This document shows positions 10,734 to 21,200 of a stretch of 64,000 bases of DNA, one piece after another. Location: positions 43,018,027-43,082,026 of the forward strand of contig NC_079491.1 of assembly GCF_020520425.1 (NCBI RefSeq). The letters run 5' to 3'. Both the position numbers and the translations under genes were made by a program. Numbering within the stretch: the first letter of the stretch is position 1; every line of letters starts with the position of its first letter. The notes beneath the pieces were generated by a model, which saw nothing but the letters and a program-made list of their open reading frames with translations, had not been told where the DNA came from and searched no databases. The DNA is from Spinacia oleracea. Taxonomy: Eukaryota > Streptophyta > Magnoliopsida > Caryophyllales > Amaranthaceae.

Positions 10734-13382
10734 CTGGATTGGCTGTTAAAATCGACTTCCTCTGTTTTTCTTTTTACTTACCTGTTTCATCTATCACGCT
10801 CGCCAGCGCATAAGTTTAAAAATTAATATCTTTAATTATCAGTGAGTAAAATTATAAAAATAGATATTTTGATAGTATTTATCGAGACGCAGTAATAGGA
10901 TAACACAGGCCCATGTGGTCAAAAGAGAGTGTGAAATAATACAAAAGTCAAACTGGGTCAAGTAAAAAAGAAGGAAGTATGATGTTCCGAACCTCTTTGT
11001 CTGAGTTCGTTTGTTCCAATAGCTTGCCTTAACCAGTCCAATGAATGCAAGACTTACCCGGGTGATTGGTTGCTGTTAGCAGGTGGTGAGCTAATCAGCT
11101 TAACTAGTTGGCTGTACCTATTGAAGAACTTTGCACTTGAGCATGATGATCTTACCAATGATAAGAGTTTCCTTAGACATTTCAAAGCGTTAGCAATAAC
11201 AATTTAGATGCCAAACCGGGGACCAATCAATATACCTTTATAGTGTTGTGGGTTGGATCAACTGATTAAAGACTACTCAGATGATAAGTCTCTTTATATT
11301 GATGACGCTATGATTATTTGCTGAAATCAGCTAAAAAGAATTTTAAACTTATTGTAGGCTTAGTAAACCTCACCTTCTCCAATTCCCCAAATTACAAATA
11401 AAAAACCGAATTGTACCCAGCTGATCTGGTTTGAAAGTTTATAGAACTGTCATTTTCCAATCCGTTGATGCTATCCTTTCGAATCAGACTCCTGCAATCA
11501 TCACAATTTCCATGGGAAAACCATATCCCTGTATAGTTTCTATAAAATCTCCTAAAGTTAGCGTAGTCAGCATCAAATCCTAAAAGCACTAGTTTCCCAA
11601 GCTGATATACGATCCTTAACATATGATTGTCATGGGCTTGTTGTCCTTTTGTAGCATTGCATATGGCAGTCTTTCTGTTTCTGTCATGTTTCTTTGTGGC
11701 TGAGGATACATTTGGGTGTTTGGGCTTCATCTGCTTTTGGAATTTAATTGGTTTACTTCTTCCTATATGCAGGATGGGCTTTTGCGGATTCTGTTCTACA
11801 CAGGTTAGCTCCTCTATGGGTGGGTGCGAGGGGATTGGAATTCACATGGGAATACGTTCTGCAAGGTCTTGAAGCAAATGCCAATCTGGTATAATTTCTT
11901 TTTCCTTTACTTTGAAATATATGCATTGCAATTTTCTTGGCTAAAAAATAAGCTTTCATTTTCCATGGAAGGCTAAATAGAAGTCAGTTAATCAATTTCA
12001 AGTGCCATGTCATTTTAATCTAAATAACTTTCATGAAAAACGCAACTCCTGTCATTGGTTGGGGAACACATAGGTATTATGTTGGTCTTGGGAAATCTTT
12101 GATTGGGTGGCGGTGTTGAGATGGTTAGAAGTTAGAATACAAAGGCGTCATGAAGATTTCCCCTGCAAACTGGCCCCTGGTATTATAATCACCATTCCAA
12201 AATGGTTCAATCTTTGAAAGGAAAGGAATAGTCTTGTGGAGGCTTCACTTTCACAATGACCATAATTTCTTTTCTCCTTCATTTGCTTCACTGATTCAAG
12301 ATTCTTCTTCAGGTGTTGTGCATTTCTCTGGCTGCATTGGGGTCCTTGATGTGGCTCAGGAAAAACAAGCCAAAGACGTTGATACCTATAATATACTTGT
12401 GTGCTGGGATAGTGGCCACCATGCCGTCTATCACAAGGTTTGTTTGATACTCTTTCTTGATACTTGAAAGCACAGCATATATGACATTGGTCTCGATGCA
12501 GCAACTTTTACTCCAACTATCCATATCAAGTTTCTTTAAAAAAAGTTGGAAGATAAAGAAAATGCATAGTTATCCATTAAAATGATTCTTTTGGTTGATA
12601 TTTCTCAAATCTTCCCCCCACCCACCCTCCTTAAAAAGGTATCAATCAGCATAACATATTTTGAGATTAATAAGAAACAACTTTTCTTTCCAACATTTGC
12701 AATTTTAGAACCTTACTTAAAACCAAGGTTGACTCCGAATACTAAGTGGTGAAGTCTCCCCGGCTAGTGGCAACATTGTAAACAAATACTAAGTGGTGAA
12801 GTCTCCCCGGCTAGTGGCAACATTGTAAACAAATTACCACCAACCAGCAGGATACTATATGATGACCGATGAGTCGGTGACTATGGAATAGAAGGTGGCT
12901 CTAAAGCCTCTACAAACACCTAGATCTGAGTCCAGATAAAAATGCACATATGTGCAAATGGCTCTAGAAACTCCCTAGAAACACAACAGTATCGAATTTT
13001 TCTTGTACGCCACTTGAGAATAGGAAGAAAGCCACGTTTTTCAATAAGCCATGTAGATTGCATTTCAATATTCTTGATTGCATAATGAACTAAAATATCA
13101 GACAAGTACTAAAGCAGTAAAGCTAATGTACATATATAAAAAAAAAACCTTGATTTGCCAAAGCTTGCTGCTGCATTGTTCGTGCTATAACTTTTTCAGT
13201 GATCAGGTAGGTATTCTGCTAACTCTTCCTTATGTTTCTGCTGTACTGCGAGTTTCAGCTATTTACGGCGAGGTATGGGATGGAAACTTCCAGAAGTTGT
13301 CGGCTTTCAGCTGCTCGCTTCTTTGGTGATCGCTTTTATTAGCTGGCAACTCTTTGCAGCATGTCAAAGACCATCTTTTTGA
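797..13382 (+). CDS. TMEM147: TMEM147 homologue (BOS complex subunit), seven exons
   Basis: Exons are 797-873, 2711-2780, 2874-2933, 9001-9115, 11773-11888, 12313-12437 and 13259-13382. All six introns are GT-AG and the phases join to one 228-aa frame ending in TGA at 13380-13382. The product starts MTMFHFLNCAIL and contains THRNISQNHKFQAVGLGWAF, PLWVGARGLEFTWEY and a C-terminal FISWQLFAACQRPSF. These match the TMEM147 family in order and length (the human protein is about 224 aa). The protein is hydrophobic throughout, as expected for a multi-pass ER membrane protein. In animals TMEM147 joins nicalin and NOMO in the BOS complex of the multipass translocon, which helps insert multi-span membrane proteins; the same role in plants is inferred. 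The first ATG is chosen because it gives the conserved family N-terminus. Introns 1, 3 and 4 are long (about 1.8, 6.1 and 2.7 kb) and carry transposon debris without damaging the exons. Identity is confident; exon edges are by eye. Confidence 0.93.
3326..3465 (+). repeat. Intronic direct repeat, left copy
   Basis: This stretch of intron 3 resembles 7159-7290 in the same orientation. Both copies share 'tcaactt', 'ttcagttttca', 'ctctagattt/attctagattt', 'gcattttag/tgttttatg' and 'gggtccaa' in order. The two copies flank the foldback-transposon nest at about 4030-7125. Confidence 0.55.
4251..5387. mobile_element. Non-autonomous hAT-type element, 8-bp TSD CAAAATGC
   Basis: The element begins TAGAGTTGGCAATGGG and ends TTGTCGGCTCTA, whose complement TAGAGCCGACAA is a degenerate match. 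It is bounded by perfect 8-bp direct repeats CAAAATGC at 4243-4250 and 5388-5395, the hallmark of hAT insertions. The subterminal sequence is rich in 'gggttgggtcaa' and 'cccaacccgacc' motifs. No transposase ORF is present. A Stowaway-type element is nested at 5088-5345. Confidence 0.8.
5088..5345. mobile_element. Stowaway-type MITE (Tc1/mariner), TA target
   Basis: This 258-bp element has terminal inverted repeats starting CTTCCTCCGTTCTTATTTAC on the left. The complement of the right end begins CTTCCTTTGTTCTTTTCTAA, and both continue into ATGACACAATT. TA dinucleotides flank it at 5086-5087 and 5346-5347. It sits inside the hAT-type element at 4251-5387, so it inserted later. Confidence 0.85.
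5990..6781. mobile_element. Non-autonomous hAT-type element, 8-bp TSD GCTGGAAC
   Basis: Terminal inverted repeats are TAGGGATGACAATGG at the left and the complement of CCATTGCCATCCATA at the right. Perfect 8-bp direct repeats GCTGGAAC lie at 5982-5989 and 6782-6789. Subterminal regions are rich in 'gacccga' and 'cggactcg' motifs. There is no transposase. It lies in intron 3 of the TMEM147 homologue, inside the large foldback. Confidence 0.87.
7159..7290 (+). repeat. Intronic direct repeat, right copy
   Basis: This is the partner of 3326-3465, lying just beyond the right arm of the foldback element. Similarity is patchy but runs through the whole stretch. Confidence 0.55.
7817..8177. mobile_element. 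Tourist-type MITE (PIF/Harbinger), TAA target
   Basis: The left end reads GGGCTCGTTCGGTATCA. The complement of the right end reads AGGCTCCGTTCGTCATTA. A TAA trinucleotide flanks both sides (7814-7816 and 8178-8180), as expected for PIF/Harbinger. Length is 361 bp with no coding capacity. It lies in intron 3 of the TMEM147 homologue. Confidence 0.75.
8302..8561. mobile_element. Stowaway-type MITE, TA target
   Basis: The left end is CTCCCTCCATCCCCATCAAA and the complement of the right end is CTCCCTTCGTCACCCATTAA. TA flanks it at 8300-8301 and 8562-8563. Length is 260 bp. It is the last identifiable insertion in intron 3, about 440 bp before exon 4. Confidence 0.75.
10011..10336. repeat. Foldback element in intron 4 of the TMEM147 homologue
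   Basis: The ends are long inverted repeats. The left side reads 'cctttagtgcatgtatgtct' followed by 'ctaagcccaacattcttagc'. The complement of the right side reads 'cctttagagcatgtatgtct' followed by 'ctaagcccgacatacttagc'. The 'gctagc' near both arm ends extends the pairing to about 100 bp. No target duplication was recognised and there is no ORF. Confidence 0.65.
10663..10732. repeat. (TA)n microsatellite, about 70 bp
   Basis: An uninterrupted alternating TA run of roughly 35 units lies in intron 4. It is likely polymorphic and able to form cruciform structures. Confidence 0.95.
12738..12831. repeat. 47-bp unit in two tandem copies
   Basis: The unit starting 'aatactaagtggtgaagtct' occurs twice back to back (12738-12784 and 12785-12831), essentially identical. 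It lies in intron 6 of the TMEM147 homologue. Confidence 0.9.
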
Positions 13383-14475
13383 TGACATTTAGATACCAAT
13401 TGTTCTCCCAGAGATGGTTTTACCAAGATTCATCAAGGGAATTAATTTCTTGAGGAGAAGCCAAGAATCAGCAAGGGAATTAATTTCTTAAAGCAAAGCC
13501 ATTTCAGCATGTATCCTTTTCTTTGAAGCTTATTTTATTTATCACATTGACTTGGTAGCAATTAGTTAGTTCTGGCTACCACTAGAATCTCCTTTCAGCA
13601 TTCGACATTTTGTAAGGTGGAAGATAAATAGGCTTATTTCTAAAAGCATTGGGTGTATGAACGATTTTGTAACGGAAATATATATCCAACGTATTTGGAA
13701 GTGGTGAGTCGTTGAAATTTTACGCGCACAATCCTAACCAATTGGGGAGCATACTGTTTTGACTGTTGGTTTAATTTTTGAATGTTCTCTCTATTTAGGC
13801 ACTGATTTGTCTCATCCCTTTCAAGTGATGCACTATTTGTTTTTGAGATCTCTACTGTAATTGAAATTTTGGGCACTAAATTAGCATTATTCTATTGCCT
13901 CCAGGAATCGAATTTTAAACTAGTATTTTTGTATGCTGAATTATACTTGCACCTGATGTACCAGCTCTGGCAAAACTTAATTGCGATATCAACCGATGTC
14001 CTATATTAAAATGAAAGAAACAGCAACTGTATATTCAGTGGTTTTCAGGTATGCAGTCAGGTGTGACTTATTCATAGTCTCAAACTCCACAATATTTTAA
14101 GAAGTTTTTACTGTAAACGCGCAGATTGGATTGGAAGAAAATGCTTATTTTCACTGATGAAGATGATTATCCATTCAGAGTCGGCCAATCTCAGGTGGTT
14201 TTATTCCCAAAATAATGTCAGAATTTCCTAAAATTTCCCGAGTGAACCGAACCATATTCGTCAGATGAATGGCCTCTGAAAAGATGTTCCTACTTGTGAA
14301 AGATTGGAGGTTACATTTTGAAAAGGGAAATATAATGCTATGAAAGGAAAATAATGCAGGAGTTTGAGGTTTATAAATTGAAGTTACAAAATGAACACCA
14401 GTTCCCAATTCATGAATCAGGGAGGCACAGTGGCGAGTTTATATAACTATATTCAAAGTAGAAAATGATTAAAGT
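13383..14475. other. 3' flank of TMEM147 homologue and 3' side of petM; no gene
   Basis: The genes converge here. The plus-strand 3' UTR of the TMEM147 homologue must start at 13383 and the minus-strand 3' UTR of petM at 14475. A 38-bp imperfect tandem duplication ('caagggaattaatttctt') lies at about 13431-13505. I see no other gene; short ORFs here lack recognisable features. Confidence 0.5.
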
Positions 14476-14874
<399 letters not shown>

Positions 14875-14884
14875 TTATTTTTAT

Positions 14885-15087
14885 CTGAAAACAAGAATTA
14901 AACAAGAAAACGATGAAATAACACAAAAGATAAACAAACACAGGATGATTGTAACAACTTTAGAGCTTGTTATGGTGGGAGATTATTATTATTTGGTTAA
15001 ACGAAACAGAAGCATAGACAAACTTTTACTTGTGAAAGTAACAAATTGTTGAGGTGTAACTTTTATTTTTTGAAATAGTATAGATAC
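14885..15087 (-). other. Predicted intron in the petM 5' UTR
   Basis: On the minus strand the donor reads CACTAAG|gtatct (intron starts at 15087) and the acceptor reads gttttcag|ATAAAA (intron ends at 14885). This is 13 nt before the petM ATG. The 203-nt intron is AT-rich. It is a prediction from splice consensus only. Confidence 0.6.
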
Positions 15088-16689
15088 CTTAGTGGTGTCA
15101 GATTGAGTGATTGTGCAAAGGAAAATGGACGAAATGAAGGAGTGGTGCAAGTAATGAAGAGACTAGAGAGTGTGGTGAAGGTGGGTTACTTAGGATAAGG
15201 TAAGATGAATAGATGATGTTTGGTTGGCTGATAGAGTTGATGCTGCTGTTTTTGTGCCACCAAATGAAAGTTGGTGGGGTACACTTCATTTTGGTTCGTA
15301 TCTTTCCATGTGGCCCATGGGGTCCTAGACCCTAGTGTGATAATTTGATGCCCAAAAGAAAGGAAAATTTATACTTAGAAGAGGCAAAACTGGGTGGAAG
15401 ATGGATTTTGCCCATTTAACCGTTTCTGTCCAAAAACCACTTTGTCATTTATCCTTCTATTTTTTCACTATTTTTATTCGTTTTTCCCCTCAATTCATAC
15501 ACAAAAATCAATCTTCCGCCTTCCCTTTCACACTTACTAGTGTTTATGCAAGCTATGCGCGCGTGACATTTTATATAAATATTGTTATCTATTCAGCTAG
15601 AGATGACTTTGAGGCGGGGTAGGGCCTCCACACCCGTATCCGCTTAAAATTCTCATCTCCATCCCCCCACCTACAATATGAATGATACATACCCCGACCC
15701 TTCCAATCTCTGTCTTGAGTGTAAAAAGTAAAATTCGAACCCGCTCCATCACAAGCCTTTTATCCACACCCATCTCAAACCCACCCTCTAGATTAACATT
15801 TATTTTTTCTCTTGTAAGATATTTTTGAATTTTAAAATTATATTCTAGAGTGTTTGACATTACAGTTGTTTGATTAGAGTAATTGAGTAAATAAATAAAA
15901 CATTATAATATGTAGGTTAGTAGTAAAAAATGTGGATATTATTCATAATCAATCAGATGAAGGATAAACGAGACAGGCAGATCCAATCAAAAAGTCATCC
16001 TCGCCCAGTGACCCGCATCAAATATTTTTTTTTAACCCTATCAGGCTACCATCCACCAAACTTTCCTCCATCCCCACCCCATTCGGGGCGGATGTGCACG
16101 GGATCTCCCAAAAAACCCGTCCCATAGACAATTTGACATCCTATAATGCTTTGTTTATTTGTACTTAAGCCTCTTAGGTTTGATGATGACATGCAATTTT
16201 TACTAATGGTTTATCAAGTAAATGTGCAAGGTGATCATATTGTTTGTAGTAAGACATGCAGATGGTCAAGCAAGGAACTTGGAGAACTATCAAATAATCA
16301 AGAGTGTTCTACGTTCCAGAGGAGGAACTATGAAGGGGTAATGTAAAGGAATACATGACTTAAGCTGCTACAAATGAGCTTCAAGATAAGAAGACTGGAT
16401 ACTAAAAATAGAGTTATTTTTAGGATTTGTGTAAGTGTTTAGAAAGAAAGGCTGACATGAACTTTGTAGTATCTGATCTCTATGAGCAAAGAAGCTTCGG
16501 AGTATTTTGAAATTAAATAAATTTGAATTATTATTTTCTGGTCGTATGTTTTTAAATAAATTTCAGTTCGAAAATGATGAGTTTTAATCTAAGAAAAAAG
16601 TTTAATTGTTTTTATAAAAATCTGATTTGTTTGTTCTTGGATTTACTTGGGTCATCTTTCTATCAAGTAAAGATGAAACCTTTAATGAG

Positions 16690-16911
16690 TTTGTTTAATA
16701 GGATAGTGGGTCATATAGTATATTAGATGTATTATTTAATTAGATGGTGGGGTTGATAAGTTACTAAAAATGGCAAGTGTATCTCTTAAATAAATACGGC
16801 CGGTAAAAACAAGTGTATCTCTTAAATAAATACGGCCGGTAAAAGCAAGTGTATCTCTTAAATAAATACGAAAAAGACAAGTGTATCTCTTAAATAAATA
16901 CGGAGGAAGTA
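16690..16911. repeat. Stowaway-related fragment with amplified 3' terminal repeat
   Basis: It matches the right half of the elements at 25810-26092 and 26103-26385 ('gatggtggggttgataagtt', 'actaaaaatgg'). The terminal block 'caagtgtatctcttaaataa' then appears four times, starting at about 16774, 16810, 16846 and 16878 (spacing 36, 36 and 32 bp). No matching left end is evident. Confidence 0.7.
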
Positions 16912-17159
16912 AGATAATCAGAAAAGTATGATAATAAAAATAAAATTAAAAGCTATTGAAATTAAGTTTAAAACGTCAAATACCAATATCAAACAAAAAG
17001 TAAGAACACATAACATTTTGGGTGTAAAACAAAATTTTAAGTTTTGTAGTATATGAGTATCAAACTCAGGACATTGGGTACCCAAATCTCCAGTGATGTA
17101 TCTTCCAACTCGTCCAGCTTCTTACTTGTTCAATTTATATAGAAGATAATTGTTAACTA

Positions 17160-17560
17160 TAGATTTTGTTCTTCGACTTCTCGACCACCCCCACCGCCTA
17201 CGCCTTCGATCTTCACCATCGTCTTCCCCGACCACCAGCCGCCGTCCCACTTCTCTCCCCCTTAACTGACCACCCAATTGCCGCCCCTTCTCTCTCCCCT
17301 TTAGCCGACCACCAAATCGTCGCCCCTCCTTTTTCACTATTTTCCTTCCCCGACCCTCTTTCCCGATCTCCCCTCTCCACCGCCCCTTCCCTCTCTCCCT
17401 CGTCCCCTTCCCCGACCACCAGACCACCAAAGCCACCCCTCCTCTCCCCCTCCGCCGACCACCAAAGTTACCCCTCCCCTCTCCCCCTTTGCCGACCACC
17501 AAAGCTACCCCTCATCCTCTCTTTTGCCGATCTCCGGCCACGACGGTGGTGTTCCGGGCC
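17160..17560. repeat. C-rich imperfect repeat (CCGACCACC-type)
   Basis: A strongly strand-biased C/T-rich stretch repeats 'ccgaccaccaaa' and 'cccctctctccc' variants. ORFs on both strands here (Pro/Ser-rich on plus, Gly/Arg-rich on minus) follow from composition and have no domain. Confidence 0.6.
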
Positions 17561-18292
17561 GGATGCAAATTAATTAGAGCGGGGATTAGTGTTTTTAATT
17601 TTTTGGGATTTTGTTTTTACATAAATATATGTATTTTAGAATATTTTTTTTCAAATATTACAAATCATTTAACAAAAATAAGAAAATGTATTTATTGAAA
17701 TAAAATAAAATAAAATAAAATAATAAAAAAAATACTATGGTAATCCTCAATAGGAGTATCACCTTAGAATTCTCAGGAATTCACATTATTACTAGTATTT
17801 GATTTTGTTTATTTTGCAATAGTACAAAAAAAAAAAAAAAAAAAGGAAACGGCCTAATTATTCTTTTATTCACGTGTGCACTGCATCATCATGACAGACA
17901 ATTTGGTCTTTGAACCACCAACTATAGGGAACTGCCGCCATGAATCCCTAAGAATTCGCCAGAGTAGCCTTATATACAAGACGTTGTCTTAGGGGTGATG
18001 CAACCAAGTTTGCACTTGAAATTCATCAACACTACTACATTACACTGAAAATACTGAACAATGCAGTTCACTTTGCTCTTGATAGAAAGTACAACTGAGC
18101 AAAGAATATACTATGGTGTCCATCAAACGACTCCTAGAAAAATAAACCCCGGAACAAGATTATCAAAGGATACCCTTACTCATGACTTTGAATCATATTC
18201 TTCAGGTTGAAACTTGGATAGTGCCCTACCTACACATGCAGAACTTCATCATTGCACCAGTGGAGATTCTCACAGGATACCACATTTTATTT

Positions 18293-21200
18293 TTATGTAT
18301 CCGGAAGAACACCACATTCTGTAGACTCAACCGAAGCTGTTGAGTCATCAGCTATAACTTCATCATATACACACTCTGGTCCCTTATGGCTACCCTTAAA
18401 CACACGCACTTGCAACACCCTCTCATCAAGAAGTTCAAAGACACATATATCCTCAAGTTTCACATCATTCATAGTTACAAATGACATCCAGCCTCCATAA
18501 AACTTTGTCCGCTGTCCATAACGAGCTGCAATAACATTCCAAGAGTCCCCTCTCAAATTGCACAGAACTACCTCCGCCTTACAAGACGGAAGATATTCAG
18601 CTGCAAACTTATTAGGGACAGCCTGTTAAAGAGAATAAATAAATCAAATATTCAAACCTTAAAAACAAAGGAAAAAGAAACAGAAATTTAAACAGAGAGT
18701 GAATATAATAAAGTATTCCGTATCTATGTTACATGGACTCTCCATTTTACCTCAAGTACCCGTGTCGGATCCTCGACACCCTGACATGGGTATGGAGTGT
18801 ATAGACCCTGGACACTTCATTTAGGACCGCATCATGAATTGTTTTAACAAAATAGTCAAGTCGGACACTTGGACACATACCTGTGTCTGACACAAGTACC
18901 CGAGTTTGAATAAAATAGCTCCGTAGTTATCTAATTAGATTTTAAGATGTCCTCATTCTTGTTGAAAAAACATCGATCTAAGATAAAGTTGGAGCTGAGT
19001 GGCCTAAGTGAAAATGGAGAAACAAGAAAACAAAGTATCTTGTTATTGGTCATCCTGATGTTGTGGTATTTATTTATGTATTTCATCTGAAAAGATGATT
19101 TGGGTTGGAACTTCTTAGGCAGTTTTTTTGTTTCCTATTCGAGAAAAAAGACATTGTACATAAAAGTAGGAAAGGAAATGCTGCAAGAACAAAAAAACAA
19201 AGGTGGGTAACCAAAAGATAAAGAAAAATTAACCATTTGTTTAGATTAAATCCTAGTACATTGGGATACTACATATGAGTTCTGTATTCAAAAATTCCTT
19301 GGGGAAAGTATAGTTATCAGGAGCATAATTAGCATGTCACACAGAGCAAGAGAACAACGAACAACAGGCATAAAGTATATCCTGAAAATTGAAAGGTTTT
19401 GGACAGTCTCAGCATAAGTACTAACCATTGTGAATGATCCACCAACATTGGAGCTCGTCATAACCTTCATAAAGCTAGGGAAAGGGGAAGTAAAAGATGG
19501 GGCATAACTGCCTTCTCCAGCTGTAGGCTGCATGTGCATTACCTGGTTGTTTCCGCTTGTTTGATATGACATAGTTCCACCAGCATGACATACTAGATGC
19601 TTATCTGGCAGCATGAATCAACAAGAATGAATTTGGAGGAAGACAAAATTATAATGAATTCATTTACATTTTTTTTTTTTTGAGGGGAAATGGATTCATT
19701 CACATAACCACAAACTATTGACAAAATGTTAATAAAATCACACAATGTCATTACTAGTATGTACATATATCATGTGGTAATCATAAAATACCTGGCGTAA
19801 AATCATAACTGGTACCAGTGGATGATGCGGAAGCACAAGCAGGAACTTGTACTGCAGTAGAGTCATCAACTGTACAAGCGGAGGATGCTGCCTCTTGCTG
19901 CATGTAAGGCAATTCGTCTGTTATATTTCTATACTTTTCGTTGGGAGTTGTGCATGGCTCATTCGTTTGATCCGTATCTTTTAAAAGACGGGCTCCTGTA
20001 TCTTGTGCTACATTTTCAGCTGTTTCAAGGTGCCTTCCACCCAATCCAAAGCCTTCAACATCAACAGAGTTGCTTTCAATTTGACAACCTAACCCTTCCA
20101 AACCATGCCGTTGAACATGTACACGCATTTCAAAATCACCCATGAGTTCAAAAATACACACATCTTCTATCTTGATACTGTTACCACGAACAAAGGCTAA
20201 CCAGCCACCACAAAGAGTATGTAATGTCGTCTGTCTCTTCATAGTTGGAATTGAGTTTACCATCCAGCAGTCTCCATTTAGATTCATGAGGGTGACTTTT
20301 ATTCGGGATTTTGGAAAATGTGCTGTTGAGAAATGAGTAGGAACTTTCTGCAGGAAGGTTAAGCAAAAATAGCAAGAAAAATCTTCAAATATAGGCAACA
20401 ATAGCAAGAAAAAACTTCAAATATTTTAGTAAATCTAGCATGTAAGAATCCTGAAGGGCAAGGGTCAAGCAAACAAGTCCGATTCTACACGCTCCCGTCA
20501 CTCGAAAAGACCACAGAAATATTATTCACTTCCCATGACATACGTCAGAAATCAACACGAGAACACAATGTGGCCCTTTCTCATTATTTCCCAGCGGACA
20601 ATCAACTTCAAAGTCTGCAAATTTGATCCCACCTATTGATCGGTAAACTAAGATATACCCACGGTAATAGACTTCCAGTGGGTGAAGGAAGCAACACTGA
20701 CGTAGAAAAAAACCACCAACAGGAAAAATACTCACCATTGTACCGTTGCCACTGATATTTGAATAACACATAACTCTGGCAAAATATGGGAAAGTGGACG
20801 TGAAGTGATGAGCAACTCTTGACTGTACGAACTTTGATATGCTGGCCATTTTTTGGATGTCAGTCCCTGATTCACATAATATGATAAGAAGAGTCCTGTT
20901 AGTGGGGAAAAACAGAAATAAGGCAGTTTTCTCATAAATGAAGTAAATGGACTAATATGTCACATCAGAAATTTTCAGCATAGTTAAAATTCCGCTCAGC
21001 AGAAAAGGGGAAGTCTACTGAAACAGACTGGCATGATTCGGGTGTTCAATAATAAAAAGCTTACAGAAGTCCATGATAACCCTTGGATCTTTTGAAAACA
21101 GCAGAGAAGCAAAATATTCATGAAAGATATGAAATTTACAAAAGGCATAAGAAAAGAAATCCTCGTTTCCTCTTTCAGCCTTCATCCTTCTCTCCTCTGC

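Larger units (their letters stand above)
15100..18292. other. Intergenic region between petM and the B3 gene
   Basis: The petM promoter and first UTR exon should lie at about 15088-15400. The remainder holds repeats: a GC-richer block at 15600-16130, a MITE-like fragment at 16690-16911, a C-rich imperfect repeat at 17160-17560, (TAAAA)n near 17695-17735 and an A-run near 17826-17845. I found no credible coding gene. The short ORFs here are compositional. Confidence 0.5.

Noticed and set aside
13198-13207. Alternative exon ending TGATCAG|gtaggt before the last TMEM147 exon
   Set aside because: It would insert residues absent from the family. Direct joining of 12437 to 13259 gives the conserved SYLRRGMGW sequence in frame.
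15600-16135. Possible hAT-like element (starts 'tagagatgac', ends 'gacatcctata')
   Set aside because: Ends match only weakly and no 8-bp target duplication was found.
17122-17573. Gly/Arg-rich minus ORF and Pro/Ser-rich plus ORF
   Set aside because: Both read the same C-rich imperfect repeat; no start context, domain or splice support.
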